A stretch of 59,208 bases of DNA, taken from positions 229,272 through 288,479 of the forward strand of contig PJRA01000143.1 of NCBI GenBank assembly GCA_016987375.1, read 5' to 3'. The DNA is from Brachionus koreanus (taxonomy: Eukaryota > Rotifera > Eurotatoria > Ploima > Brachionidae). Below are positions 31,651 through 43,970 of this stretch, piece by piece. Made by a program: the position numbers and the translations under genes. Positions within the stretch are counted from its first letter, which is position 1; each line of letters opens with the position of its first letter. The notes beneath the pieces were generated by a model. The model was given only the letters and a program-made list of their open reading frames with translations, was not told the origin of the DNA and ran no database searches.

Positions 31651-33139
31651 TTCTATGCTCAATTTTCTTGAAATTGAGTTTTTTTTTAGGACTAATGAAT
31701 GTAATTCAAAAAAATAATATTTTGGGTATATTTTTTACTTTTAATTTGATTTGAAACAAATTTTTAAAATTAAAAAACCAGTCTTGCAAAATGAAAAATA
31801 AAGCATAATATTTTAAATTAAAAATTTAAAAACATAATTTAGTAAAAAATCTATTTTTATCATTTGAATTTAATTTCTGTAATTTTAATTAAGTTAAATA
31901 GAAAATTATCTTTTAATTTTAGAGGTTTGAATCAATTTTAGTGTTTTTAGTAACTTTCCAATTATGTTTCCTATGATTCTAATTCTCAGCGAGACTGTTA
32001 ATCAAGTAAACATGATTTATGTGAGAATCATAAACAAATAAATAAAAATAAAATATCTATTTGAGTCAGCATTTTAGAAAACCCATTTCATGACTACTGG
32101 GCTTTTCCAAACAAATGTGGAAAATATTAAAATTAAAAATATAAATTAAAAATATAAAAATAAAATTTTAGTTTAAACCGACGTTCTAATAATCCGCAGG
32201 CCAAAATTTGGGCGGTTTATTAGACCGCCCGTGTAAATTTAAACGGTCATTAAACGGGCCAGAAATTAGCCCGCTAAAATAAACGGGCCTTAGTCCGCAA
32301 GTAACCGCCCGTCTTTTGGATTGGTTAGCCATGTCCGCATCCAACACTATTTTAAAGAATCTTTAAAGGAATTCTAAAGATTTTTAGAGGTTATTGGACA
32401 TTTTTCTCTAAAATGTCTGTAAAAATTTTTATTAAATTTTTCTTTAAGAAGTCTCTAAGTTTAATTTCAATAAGAATCAATAAGCCAGGGGTATTCCCTA
32501 AACTATCTAAATAAATTAAATTTTTTTATCATGATAGTTACGAAATCTTTTTATATGCTTAAAAAAAAAAAGTTAACTATGTATTTCAGATCTGAAATCC
32601 GTTTTTTAAAATTATTACTATAATTTTATTTAAGCTTTAGTTCTGTTATTTGTTGAGTCCAAAAATGCCTATTTCTGTAAAAAAAGACTTGCTTGGATGA
32701 GCAATTTGGGTAAGCAAATAGCATTTATTTTATTCTTACTCTAGTATAGAGTAAATTCCTGCATATAAATTTATACTTTTCATTAAACTATTTATTATTA
32801 TAAGAAAACAAAAAAATTTAATTTTTCATTTTATATCAGAAAAGAAAAAAAAGTATAAAACTTATAATTTTATACTTTCTGTTTAGGTATCTAAAAATCA
32901 GTTTTATGTCTTATTTTTATTATTTTCTTTTCTAAAATTGAAAAATTTATGAAAATGAACTTTTTATCATTTTTTCTAAAAATTCAATTATTTAAAAATT
33001 ATTATGCACCTTTTAATAAAAAGAAACAGAATGGTCAAATTTTGTTATACATGTGAGAAGATTTATTCACAATTTTAATTTATTTATTCAATTTATAGAA
33101 TCTATGATATTTACATTTAGTGATTGAAAAATTTGAATG

Positions 33140-34215
33140 AATCAGTCTTTTTATTTTGTTGTATATAATAAATAGAAAACAAAGAGTTCTATTGGAAAAT
33201 TATGTCTCAGGTTGGGCAGATGTAACAAGTGGTGTACCACAGGGTTCTGTTCCAGGACTGACTTTATTTAATATATTTATCAATGATTTAAGTAAGGACT
33301 TGTCAAGTAAATGTGAAAAATATGCCGATGATACAAAAATTTTGATGTAGTAGCAAACAAATTAGAAGCAAAATCATTACTAGAAGATTTAAATAAAATG
33401 GTTAAATAAATGCTTAATTTAATTAAATTTTAATAAATATAAAGTAATGCATAATGGTAAGAACAATAACGAATTTAAATATTATTTAACTGATAACGAC
33501 AAACAAATTGAACAAAAAAAATGCTAAAAAATCTACATAAAATAACTTTTTTCCTGAAGGGTTATAATTAGTTCTGTAAGTGCAACATACTTAGTTGCAT
33601 CAAAAGTCAAAGTCTGGTAATGATGTGCATAGTCACTATGGCCAAATTTGTCCAAATTTTAATTATGTAAAGTTTGCAGAATTTTTTCAGATTTTTCAAA
33701 ATAGTCCAACTTTGAAAGTTGCACCATGTTGCATCTACACAGCTTACTTTTGACTTAACTTTTAAAAAAAGATTTAGGAATCCTTATTAAAAATAACCTG
33801 AAATTTGATGATCAGTGTATAATAGCTGCTAATAAAAGTAACAGAATGCTTGGTATATTGAAGAAAACTTTTAAAACACGTGAAACTGCTATATTGAAAA
33901 GATTATATACTATGTTATATCAGACAAACCTTGAATATGCTATACCTGTATGGGCGCCATATTTATTAAAAAATATAAAAATATTAAAATTCTAATATTT
34001 TTATATTTGAATTGACTGGGAAGATATACAAAACAAGTTAACTAAAATACCTAAATTAACTATATTAACAGAATAGTCATTATATGGAACAAATTACCAT
34101 GTGAATTAAAAAACGCAGAATCACTTAATTCATTCAAAAATGCTATTGATAAAAATAATGTTCTAACTGCCTTAGCTAATTTTAATTAGCAACTTGTTTT
34201 CTATGAATCTGCAGT
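33140..34215 (+). mobile_element. Decayed LINE (RT palm and C-terminus)
   Basis: 33156-33350 reads DVTSGVPQGSVPGLTLFNIF, INDLSKDL and EKYADDTKIL, motif B-C of a CR1/Jockey-like reverse transcriptase with intact YADD. The C-terminal half resumes at 33768 with DLGILIKNNLKFDDQ, NRMLGILKKTFKTRE and YQTNLEYAIPVWAPYLLKNI. It ends with IWNKLPCELKNAESLNSFKN at about 34080-34140. About 240 bp of unrelated AT-rich sequence (33520-33763) separates the halves and looks inserted. A short deletion removes the residues around the final helix. Non-functional. Confidence 0.8.
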
Positions 34216-34782
34216 TCATTTACCTATTACCTATATATTCATTTGGAAAATACTAATGTTCTTGGTGAAAATGTTCTAACTTAAATGTAAATGTAAAAAC
34301 TTTTGATAAAAAAAATCCTATTTGATTTTAAGCTTAGAAATTTTCTAAAATACTGATCAAATTTATTAATAATAAACAAATGCTATTTGATCAAAATGAT
34401 CAAAACATTTTAAATGCGCAAATAAATTTCATCTGAGATTTTTAGAATTTGGTTAGAATTTTATTATTAAATTGTTGAAAAAGGATTGTGATTTGAAAAA
34501 GTGCATTTATTGCCCATTTAAAATTTTTTGCTCTTCATTTTACAGTGAAATTTGATTAAAACATTTTCCTTTGTTTCTTTTTGGAATGAAATTCAGTTTG
34601 TGAAAAAAAAAATTCATAGCAATTTTGATTATTTTAAATTGAGAATTCTAGGAAATTACATAAATAAACCATTTGTTGTGAAATTACTGTATTAAAACTT
34701 TTTGAATAGAATATTTGAAGCATAACAAAAATAAGGCTTTAAAAGAGCTTGAAAGCATATTTTGAATATATTTATTTTAAAA

Positions 34783-35712
34783 ATGAACAAAGCTAAATTT
34801 TTTAAAACTATTTTTATGATATTATTAATTGAATATGAATTGTTGCAAGTGTTATGTGCAGTAATTAATCCGCCTGAATGTGGAAGAAGAATTAATGAAA
34901 TTCGTGGGAGAAAATTGAACAAAATTGTAAACGGACAAGAATCAGATCCAGAAGACTGGGGTTGGCAAGTTCTTATAAATGGCTTAAACAGTATATGTGG
35001 AGGATCCCTTATAAATACTGAGTGGGTTTTAACTGCTGCTCATTGTGTTTATAACTTGGATCAATTAATTTTTCCTGAGCCATCTTTTTACCGATTGAAT
35101 TTAGGTCTTAGTAATTTAGAAATTCCAGAACCTTTTAGTGTTATCAGAGCAGTATCTAAAATAATTGTTCATCCACAATATGACGGTTCAAAACTTCAAA
35201 CAGAAGGTTTACAAAATGATGTTGCACTTATAAAATTGAGTGTATATTTTATCATTTTTACTTGATTTTTTGTTAATATTTTCCCAAAGGAACCTGTTCA
35301 ATTTACTGATCAGATTTTACCAATATGTCTCCCTGAGCGGAATGCTGACTTTTCAAATCAAATGGCATGGGCTACTGGATGGGGCCAATTATATGGGTAT
35401 GGACCAACGGCAAATAATTTAATGGAAATAAATATTCCTATTTATAATGATTCATTTTGCACAAAAGAAATGCTTATTTTCAACATAAAATTCAATACCA
35501 ATAATAGTATTTGTGCAGGAGAATATAATAAAGTAACTTGCCAAGGAGATTCTGGAGGTCCTTTGGTGGTTAAAGATGGAGAAAAATGGATGCTGGCAGG
35601 TATTACCAGTTATGGTCCTGTAGGCTGTAAAGAAGAAACAGCATTTGCTAAGACAAGTTATTTTGTAGATTGGATTAAAAAAAGTGTTCAAGGTAAATTT
35701 GTGAAGATTTAA
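34783..35712 (+). CDS. Secreted S1-family serine protease, two exons, 293 aa
   Basis: Exons 34783-35241 and 35290-35712, with a 48-bp GT-AG phase-0 intron. The ATG at 34783 starts a hydrophobic signal (KTIFMILLIEYELLQVLCA). An N-terminal PPECG cysteine and activation site NK-IVNG (cut after Lys47) fit a chymotrypsin-fold zymogen. The triad is His87 (TAAHC), Asp146 (QNDVALIKL) and Ser241 (QGDSGGP). Cysteine pairs expected at 42-58, 168-182, 191-220 (chymotrypsin numbering) are present, as is the propeptide link to PICLP. The residue six before the serine is Val235, not the Asp of trypsins, so tryptic specificity is unlikely. Extracellular or digestive role is inferred. The frame is intact and the gene is probably functional. 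Confidence 0.92.
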
Positions 35713-36206
35713 AATTTATTTAATTTCATTTAAAAAAAAATAGAAAATTCTTCATCAATTACAAGATTTGAAATAATTTATTTAGCGTTTTTTTTTGTGT
35801 TTGAATTCATTTACAATCAACACTGATTATCATCCAAAAATTAAGAAATAATCAAACAATAGTAAAACACTTATTTATAATCTAAAGACTAAATTTATTT
35901 TATATTTTTTAAAAAATCAGATTGAATAAAATATTTTTAAAAAAATATTTAGAATTTAATGAATCTCTTCTAGACCAAAATTTAATTTAACTGGTTAAAT
36001 ACATTACTGAAATTGATTTAATGTGAATATAATAATATAATTTGAAAATGCAACTTTATTGGAAAGATTTCAAAAATTTTTATGAATAAATAATTTTGTT
36101 TGAATTTTGTTCATTTAATATGAAAATATTATAGTGTTGACGATAAATTTAATTATACTACAGAATTTCATCAAATAAAAAAAAGTTAGGTCATCATAGT
36201 GTTGGT

Positions 36207-36240
36207 TAAAATTAGATACCTTAGCCAATATCTAATTTTA
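36207..36240. repeat. Perfect 12-bp hairpin
   Basis: TAAAATTAGATA (36207-36218) and TATCTAATTTTA (36229-36240) are exact reverse complements with a 10-nt loop. A TAGTGTTGGT sequence lies just upstream, similar to hAT ends, but no partner end was found. Confidence 0.6.
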
Positions 36241-37086
36241 TCCAGTTGGACAGCTATTCTTCCAGCATTTTGGTTCTTTTTCGAAAGAAATCAATTTTGC
36301 TGTCGGCATTCGATTCTTAATTATTTTATCTTTTGAAGGAATGAAACTCTTCGAATTTTATAAAAGGGTCCCAAGTTTAGTCTTAGTGGTTTTCTTAAGG
36401 AAAACTTCCATCTTTTTCTTTGCGGCGGTGAAGATTTAAGCAAAAAATTTTTACAAAAAGCAAAGTTTCAGATTAAATAGCTTTTTAAGATCTAATTTAT
36501 GTTTTTTTTTTAAAAAAAAAAATTTACATTTTTTAACAGTAATTGTTAAAGGTAAATGTAAAAAAGTTTTGAAGAAAAAATTTTTGGATAAACAAAATCG
36601 AATATTGATAAAAAAAATAAAGAAATGTTAGTTTTATTTTGTCGAGTTTGCCTCAAATTAAAAAAATTTTGTCTTTTAGTTTATAAAACATCTAATGAAA
36701 ACTAATTTCAATTTTTTTATTATAAAAAGTTCTCTTGAGTTTGTTTTGCCAACTTTGGTTTGTTTTTAAAAATGATCCTAAAAGAAAACTGATTTTTCCA
36801 AATAAATGAGTTAAGCAGATAAATCTTAAAAAATCCAGTAATTATTAATCTTCGCACTTAATATCACTAGGATATTGCAGATCATTAATTGATCATACTA
36901 CAATTGAAATATTAATGAATTTTTTTAGAGTCTATCAAGCCCAAATCAAACTCGGAACATCAGAAATCTTAAAGAATCATTAAAAAAAACAAACTTTGTT
37001 AACTTAACAAAATCAAGAGAACATAAAAAAATGAAAACACAAAAGATTAAAAAGTATTTAAAAAAAAACTAAAAATAAACTATCAT

Positions 37087-39806
37087 TTAAAAGAATTCTA
37101 TTGTCCAAGTTCTTTTTGTGAGGTAAACCCTTGAATTTTCACATTCATAATAAAACTTTCCGAATTTTCCTTTTTTTACCGGCTTTCCATTTGCTGATCC
37201 TATGCTCTTATAAGTGCCAACAATAGGGTCTTTGTTTTCATTCTAAATTATTTAAAAAATTTAATTATTACTTTATAAAATTTCAAAAGTACCAAACAAG
37301 TTTGTTTTTACTAGAAAATTCTTCCTCAAATTTTCTTTTGCTCGAATTATCTTCCTTTGCAATTACAATTTTAAGCTTCTCTAAATGAATTTATAATATG
37401 ATTAATATTCTATTTGTAAACTAATTAAAACCTATTTCACTATTTAAATGAACAATTTCATGTTCCTTTTTACTCAATTCATTTTGCAAATTCGTTTTTT
37501 CAATCAAACAATTTGACAATTTTTCCGGATAATTATTCAAACTCGCTTTTAAAGAAATTATTTTGTTTTCCAAATCATCAATTTTTTTTTTCTGTTCAAT
37601 TATTGTTTTGTTTTTTTTTTTCGTTGGGACAATTTTGTGTGCTTTTATATTAATCAAAAAAATAATTTTTAACATTTCTATAAATTTTTTTTAAATTTAA
37701 AAAATCTGATACCTATGATGTCTGGAAAGTTTTTTATTTATATTTCCGTCTCCATTACAACCGGAAACTTCACAATTAGGTTTGTTTGATTGGAAAAACA
37801 AAACAGGAGAAAAACTGTCGTTTTTTGAATCAACATTTATTTTATTTATACTTTGAAACCTAAAAAATTAATTAAATAAAACAAAAAATTTAAATTAAAA
37901 AGATTTTTTCTAAAACTCTAAAAATAATACTGCTAAAAATAAAAATTCAAACAAAATTTATGTAACCTGTGCCTTAAGATACTAAAAAACTTGTAAAACT
38001 TTATAAAGTTTTGAATACAAAAATGGTTTTTTAAAATACAAAAATTTAGTAAAAGAAAATTAAAAAATTACTGAGATAGCTGTTTAAATTCTTTCTCACG
38101 TTTTTCAAGATTGATTTGGTATTCTTTGCTGTCATATAAAAATTAAAAAAAGAAATGAAATCAATATAAATTACATTTTTTCCTCCAACAAAAAAACATT
38201 TTCTTGTGAGTCACGAAGTAATTTAATATTATTAGAAGAAAAATCTAAAATTTTAGAGATCTGAGATTTGTAATCTGTGATTTGAATTTTGTATTGATCA
38301 TCTAGATCTTTATTTAGCTGTGCTTGATCAATTAATTTTTTTTTCTGCTCTTGGAAATCATTGATCTCGGCCAACTGCTCCTTGATCAATTGATTTCTTA
38401 ATAGCAAAATGTAACAAAATTTTGAAAAAAAATTTGTTGACTACTTTTGCTCAAGAACGCCGTTATTCTGATGACACTTTAAGCTTTGACTTAAATTTAT
38501 TGTTTTTTAATTTAATTTTTTAAATTTTATTAAATAAATTACATTTCTTTCTCATAATTAGAAAGACTAGATCTAAATTGATCAGCTAGATCTTTATTTA
38601 GCTGTGCTTGATCAATTAATTTTTTTTTCTGCTCTTGGAGATCATTTACATTTTTCTCGTATTTTATTTCAATATCTTGTAAATCTTTCAGACTTAATTT
38701 TAATTTTTCTATTTCTTTTTCTAATTCGTTATTGATATTTTTTATATTATCAGTTTCCATTATCTCCTATTAAACAATTTTTTTATATTTTAAGATAAGT
38801 AAATATTTTTACTTTCATCCTTTCAGGACAACTATTTAAAACGCTATGATTTTTATATTTTTCATTTATATTGCCCTCACTCTTGCATATTTTATCGAAT
38901 GGACATTTTTTTTTGCCTTTTGTTTCTTTTAGTGTCTCTTCATAATCAGTATTTTTTTTTATTAGTGATTCATTTTCACGTCCTATTAATTCCAATTTCT
39001 ATTCTTATTTCAAAATATCTTTCTCTTTATTAAAATATAAAATAATTTCTCTTTTCATTTAAAAAACTACTTTTTTTTGTTTTCATTTTTTTCGACTTGT
39101 ATTTGGTTATAAAGATTTTCTTTCAATTTTTCATCTCTTTCCATTATATCTTTCAATTCTTCACATTTTGTCATATACCGATTCTAAATCATTTTTGAGA
39201 TTTTTTTTTATCTTTTAATTCTTACCTCTAATTTAATCAAGTCATTTTCAAGAAATCGATTTTTAAGTTTTATTTCTCGAATTTCATTTTTCTTATTTTC
39301 TAATTCATTTTCTATAATTCTTAAATTATTTTCTAGTTTTGCAATTTTGGATTTTGCAATTATCGAATCAGGATCTTTAATCTGATCAATTTCTTCTTCA
39401 AATAGATTACTGAAGTTTTCCGAAATACTTCTTTGTAATATAGGTGTTGATGTATTATAACTAGGCTAGAATTTCATTACATGAAGATAAATGAAATTTT
39501 TTAAAACTGAAAAATTACCATTTTTTTCTCATTGTCAGCTTCAAAAACATTACCTATAAAACTATTAAATGAGTCAACCAATGAGTCAAATATTCTTTTC
39601 GACAAGTTCCCTATCTTTTCAATTGATACCTTCTTCTGTTTTAAATTTTAATTCAGAACTTTATTTTTAAATACCTCAAAAAGTTCTTCATCCTTATTAA
39701 TTTCATTAGGATACAATTTGAAGTATCGTTTTGGATTTGTTTCTTTTGGACTTTTATCTGCCTGTGAATTTTCAGATAACAGTCTTTTTTGATTTTTTGA
39801 GTTCAT
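37087..39806 (-). CDS. Transposon-borne coiled-coil protein with two MYT1-type C2HC fingers
   Basis: Twelve exons: 39806-39675, 39635-39519, 39465-39226, 39183-39071, 38998-38813, 38766-38543, 38396-38175, 38128-38072, 37859-37713, 37641-37432, 37380-37298, 37242-37087; about 628 aa, introns from 39 bp. It starts MNSKNQKRLLSENSQ. Long heptad-rich helices follow, including a duplicated exon module (QEQKKKLIDQAQLNKDL in exons 6 and 7). Two fingers fit C-P-x-x-x-C...H-x5-C-P: CPFDKICKSEGNINEKYKNH in exon 5 and CEVSGCNGDGNINKKLSRHH spanning to exon 10 (CP). The usual GH pair is GN in both. Exon 10 needs one base fewer in an 11-A run, and exon 4 one more in an 8-A run (or an earlier donor), so these may be sequencing errors. 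No known function; a DNA-binding accessory protein is a guess. Confidence 0.7.
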
Positions 39807-40169
39807 ATTTTGTTAAATTTTAAATATTTCTAGAAAAAAATATAAATCGATACAATAAATTTTAGTTGAATATCTTTGAATTTTCTTTCGAAATTATTTA
39901 TTCGCTTGTACATTTATAAATTTAATTTAATTTGGTAAATTTAATATTTTATCATAGATTAATTAACTATTATCGAATAAAAAGCTTGTTTATTTGCTTT
40001 AAATTTTAATTTTTTAGTTTTTTTTTAATTATTTTAACTGCACAAATAAATAAAATTCAATTATCAAAAAATAAAAGGTTTTGTAAATTTCTTTATTTTT
40101 TCTTCATTTTGTAAATGTAATAGAGAGTATCAGAGATTTGAAGAAAAATCGGAGAAAAAAAATTGATAA

Positions 40170-43140
40170 TTAATTTTTTATAATTGAGCAAATTGGACAG
40201 AGACTCAGCTTTGAATTTTGAGTTAAATTTTCTTTGCAATAAACGTGTGATGAGTGATATTGGCATAAGTAAGAAAAATTAAAACTTTGATCTATTTCAG
40301 ACTTACAAATAAAGCAAAAAATATTTTTTTCATATTGAATTAAATTTCTAAATTCATTTTGAAGCTCATCAAAAATATTTTTGCGAAGATCATTAGGGAA
40401 AAACATTCCTTTTTCAACATTAATTTGGTCCATAACAGTTAATTTAAAAAAATAACAAACAAATGCTCCACAAGAGTTTTCGTCGGTTTGCTTTAGATGG
40501 TCTAGAGTCTTAATTTTCCATTGCATTTTTAATTTAGATTGATTTCATTTTTGTAAAAATAGGCTTAATCGAATAAAAAATTTAAATAAATTAAATATTA
40601 TCAAATTAAAAAGGATCAAATTACTCTCAATTTAATTCCAATTTTTTTATTTGTTCGGGACTTTCTCCAAATGAATTAAAAAAAATAATCTCTTCATCAA
40701 TCATTTTACAAAAAAAACCGGTCCAATGGTTTTGATTTAATAAAACAAGGCCAATTACATATTCATATTCGAGAAGCTAAAATAATTTTCATTAAATTTT
40801 AATTAAATGGGACGATCAAATTGAGAAAAATTAAAAACTTGAATTTTAGTAAGACAACAAGGTTTTTTGAAAAATCTGTAAATTTAATAATTTCAAACAA
40901 TTTTTGTTTAATTTTAAGCTTTTTTTTAATTTTTTTGAAATTTTTTTTGATATAACATTATTAAATAACATTAGAAAAGCTCGGCTACAGAAAATTCTCT
41001 TAATTTTACTGTCTTTTCGGCAAGTTGGTACCGATTTTTTTTACAGAAGATCAAATTCTCAAATGTTATTTAATACTGTTAAAAATATTTATTGATAAAA
41101 ATTACCAAAATTAAAATAAAATTTGATCAAAAAAAAAGAGGGTTTATTGTAAAAAATTAGAATTTTTCTGAAAACGTTGCTGTTTGTTCTTTTTATTTGA
41201 ATTTATTCATATCTCTTAAGTCTTATAGCTAAGTAAAATATTCTATTTTATAAAAAAAAATTTACATACATTTAATTTACTGCTACTTTCAAAACAACCT
41301 TTATCATATATTTGAGTAGCCAAAAAAAAATTAAGATAAAAAATTTTTTTTTTGCTTTTTTTTATTATAAAATAGACGTATGCATCTATCACCTTATAAA
41401 ATTATTTAAATTTTTATCATTATAATTGAAAAATTACTGAATCACTAAGACATTTATCACCAACAAGGTTTTGGATTTGTTGAATAGTTAAAATATTCCA
41501 TCCAATTTTAAGATATGCACAATCTTGTAGACAAAAGTTTTCTTTCTTGATGATACTAATTTATTCAAAATCCATTTGGTAATCTAATTAATATTATTAG
41601 AGCTTTTAAAAACTTTGAAAAAAATACCTATTTCAATTTTATCATCAATAAAACATTTAGAAGAAAAATTTTCACTAATTTTTTGCTCTGAAATTTCAAT
41701 ATTGGCAAAACCACGTGATGAAACTGTATAGGTTTCTTTTTTTGATATTTTGGGTCTTTCAGGAAAATTCCACATTTCAACATCTATTGATTTTAACTTC
41801 TTACTATCAAAATTTCGAAAATTTGTCTCAAAAATATTTTTATATATCTCGAACTTATTTTTTAAATAATTAAAAAGTGGACTTGCGATTTCACTTGGAT
41901 AACATCTTCGTTTTGTATTTATTCGTTTATTTACGCAAAGAAGGTCATTTTTTAGATGACCGAACCATGATTCTAGAGAATTATTTGAAAGTCTAGATGT
42001 ATATTCAGTGAAGCAGTCACTTAAAAGAATTCCAGTCCTAAGAGGCATAATATAGAGCCTTTTTCTTATAATATTAAAAATACTAGGACAGTAAAAATTA
42101 TTTTCCTCTTTAATATTCATTAATGACTCTTCTTCAAAAATTTTTTTTTCCTCAATTTTTAAAATTTTTTCAAAATAACTATTAAATGGAGAATCCTTTT
42201 GATAACTGGTATATTCTTGTTCAACGCAGAAAGGTTGAAAATTGTCCTGAGAACTGTCATATTTGACAGAACCCGATAATGAACTCAACCATTCAAGATT
42301 TCGTGTGTCTATCTTAGATTTTAAATCAATCAATGATTTTTTTAAATATGGGCTTTTTAATTTCCTGTTGTAAAGATTGAACAGGCTGAGGAGAGTTTCA
42401 TTAAATTCTTTCAAATTCACTGAGTTTTGTAAAAATGAGAACCCAAAAATGAAATCTCTCTTAAAAGTTACAATATCAGGTTTTTTTTGTTCCTTTGAAA
42501 ATCATCGATTATATTTTTTAAAAAATGAGTTGAACATAAATAAATTCGAATTGGAAAAATATTTCTGAGTTGCTCTTTGTTATTAATTAGAAAGTCGAAT
42601 GCCCAATTTAAATAATGTATAGGCTTACAGTTATTTAAAGCGGCAAGAATTGCATTTATGCTTGCCCAAGAAAAATCAGTCACGATAACTCTTGGAAGAC
42701 TGAAATAAGAATAAAGCTTGAATTTACTCAAAATTTTCTTTAAATAGCATTCAATAGATAGACTATCGTAGCAACTTGAAAAGAAATCTGCTACTGGAAT
42801 AATATCTCGCTTTCCATCTTTTTTTTTACTTCTACAAAGAATTGTAAATAGGAGAATTTTATTTTGTCTTTTTAAGTCAACCATTATTTTGCCAGTAGCA
42901 TCAAAATGCCAAATCGGTAAATCATCTTTAATGACAGCCCACATTTTAACCTTTTAAAAATTTAAAAGTTTTTATTTAATATTTTTTTTTAAGTTAAATA
43001 TTTCTTTTTTAAGCAAAATAATTTTAATTTTAAAGTACCTGAAGCTCACTGAGAAAAATTAGGCCAAAAGGACATTGGTTTATTTCCTGAAGGTATCCTT
43101 TTAATCTTTTAATTAATAAATTTAATTTATTATTCTTCAT
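40170..43140 (-). pseudogene. DDE transposase fused to Ulp1 protease and RING-like tail
   Basis: Exons 43140-43039, 42950-41628, 41583-41438, 41392-41270, 40776-about 40640 and about 40554-40170. The first exon encodes YLQEINQCPFGLIFLSELQ. The DDE core has WHFDATGKI (first Asp), VIVTDFSWASINAIL (second Asp), LCSTHF and LESWFGHLKND (Glu). The Ulp1/C48 part has LSDS/VIDAYVYF, NQNHW (His), FFNSFGES where Asp is expected, and QTDENSCGAFVC (Gln, Cys). The tail CFICKSE...YLCQYH...LCPIC is RING-like. Defects: one base missing in an A run at 42481-42488, TAA in exon 3, and two stops before the last exon. A coding-like upstream exon (43205-43165) hints that the N-terminus is longer. Confidence 0.75.
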
Positions 43141-43779
43141 TAATTAATCTTCACCTCTGATTTGAAAACATTGAATTTGTCGTGATGCAGATCAAAAAAT
43201 TGATCATTCTCATCATTATCTAAATAAGTATTTTAAATTTTTAAAAATTTTACAAGATTTATTTTAAGTTTTCAAAATTTTTATTATAATTATTCAAAAG
43301 ATTAAGTAAAATTATATTGGTTTAGCAGCTTACTACGTTTTACAAAACTCTGCAATTCAATTTTTAAAATTACTTGGTGTTTTGCAAAGATTAAAATTTA
43401 ATTTTGTCTTCTACAATTACTTAAGAGTATGGTATAAACAAATTTCTATGTAGAAAACAATCTTTTAATTTGAAATAGAAGACAATTAAATTGTATTTTA
43501 TTCAATACAAGTCTTATTTTATTTATATTAATCACAGGTATCAATTTTTTATGTATTATTATTTTCTCTTTTTTATAACTATTTTTCTAAATATTAATCG
43601 CTTTCAGAACGTTAATCTAACCTAAAATTTTTTTAAAAATCTGGTTTGGATAAAGGCTTATTATTTGCATTACACTTTGCAAAATGTAAAAATAATCAGC
43701 GAGGAAGGCCGAGGGTCACTAAATTAAACCAACAATTGAAAATTAGAGGGAGTTTATTTGTTAGTTAATTAATTAATTA

Positions 43780-43970
43780 TAAAATACAATTTTTTAATCT
43801 TTCAACTTGAGCTAAAAATTTTTTTTCCAAATTTAATACTTATTTAAATATTTACAAAAAATGTAAAGTTATTTACATAACAACTAAAATTGAATTAAGT
43901 ATTAAATTGGGAAAAAAAATTTAAAAAAAAATTTTTAGCTCAAGTTGAAAAATTAAAAAATTGTATTTTA
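43780..43970. repeat. Palindromic MITE-like repeat inside the MULE
   Basis: Left arm 43780-43840 and right arm 43898-43970 are imperfect inverted repeats sharing TAAAATACAATTTTTTAAT, TTTCAACTTGAGCTAAAAAT and AATTTAATACT, with a 57-bp centre. No coding capacity. It looks like a separate fold-back insertion. Confidence 0.75.

Larger units (their letters stand above)
26421..32357 (-). mobile_element. 5.9-kb hAT transposon with long TIRs and 8-bp TSD
   Basis: The element spans 26429-32349. It starts TAGTGTTGG and ends CCAACACTA, flanked by perfect 8-bp duplications TTTTAAAG (26421-26428 and 32350-32357). The TIRs are about 200 bp, unusually G+C-rich for this DNA, and share long blocks such as GGGCTAATTTCTGGCCCGTT-like and ACGGGCGGTCTAATAAACCG sequences. 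An 8-bp TSD and TAGTGTTGG-type ends are standard for hAT elements, and a hAT transposase remnant lies inside on the minus strand. Other cargo: a nested LINE (26650-28500), an AIFM1-like gene piece (30541-30860) and a tRNA-like repeat (31560-31650). All ORFs are broken. Confidence 0.9.

Noticed and set aside
33520..33763. Possible MITE inside the LINE at 33-34 kb
   Set aside because: It contains scattered GTTGCA/TGCAAC motifs but no consistent terminal repeats or target duplication.
43680..43765. Plus-strand AT-hook-like RGRPR in a short ORF
   Set aside because: The ORF is very short, lacks a start, and lies opposite the MULE genes; chance cannot be excluded.
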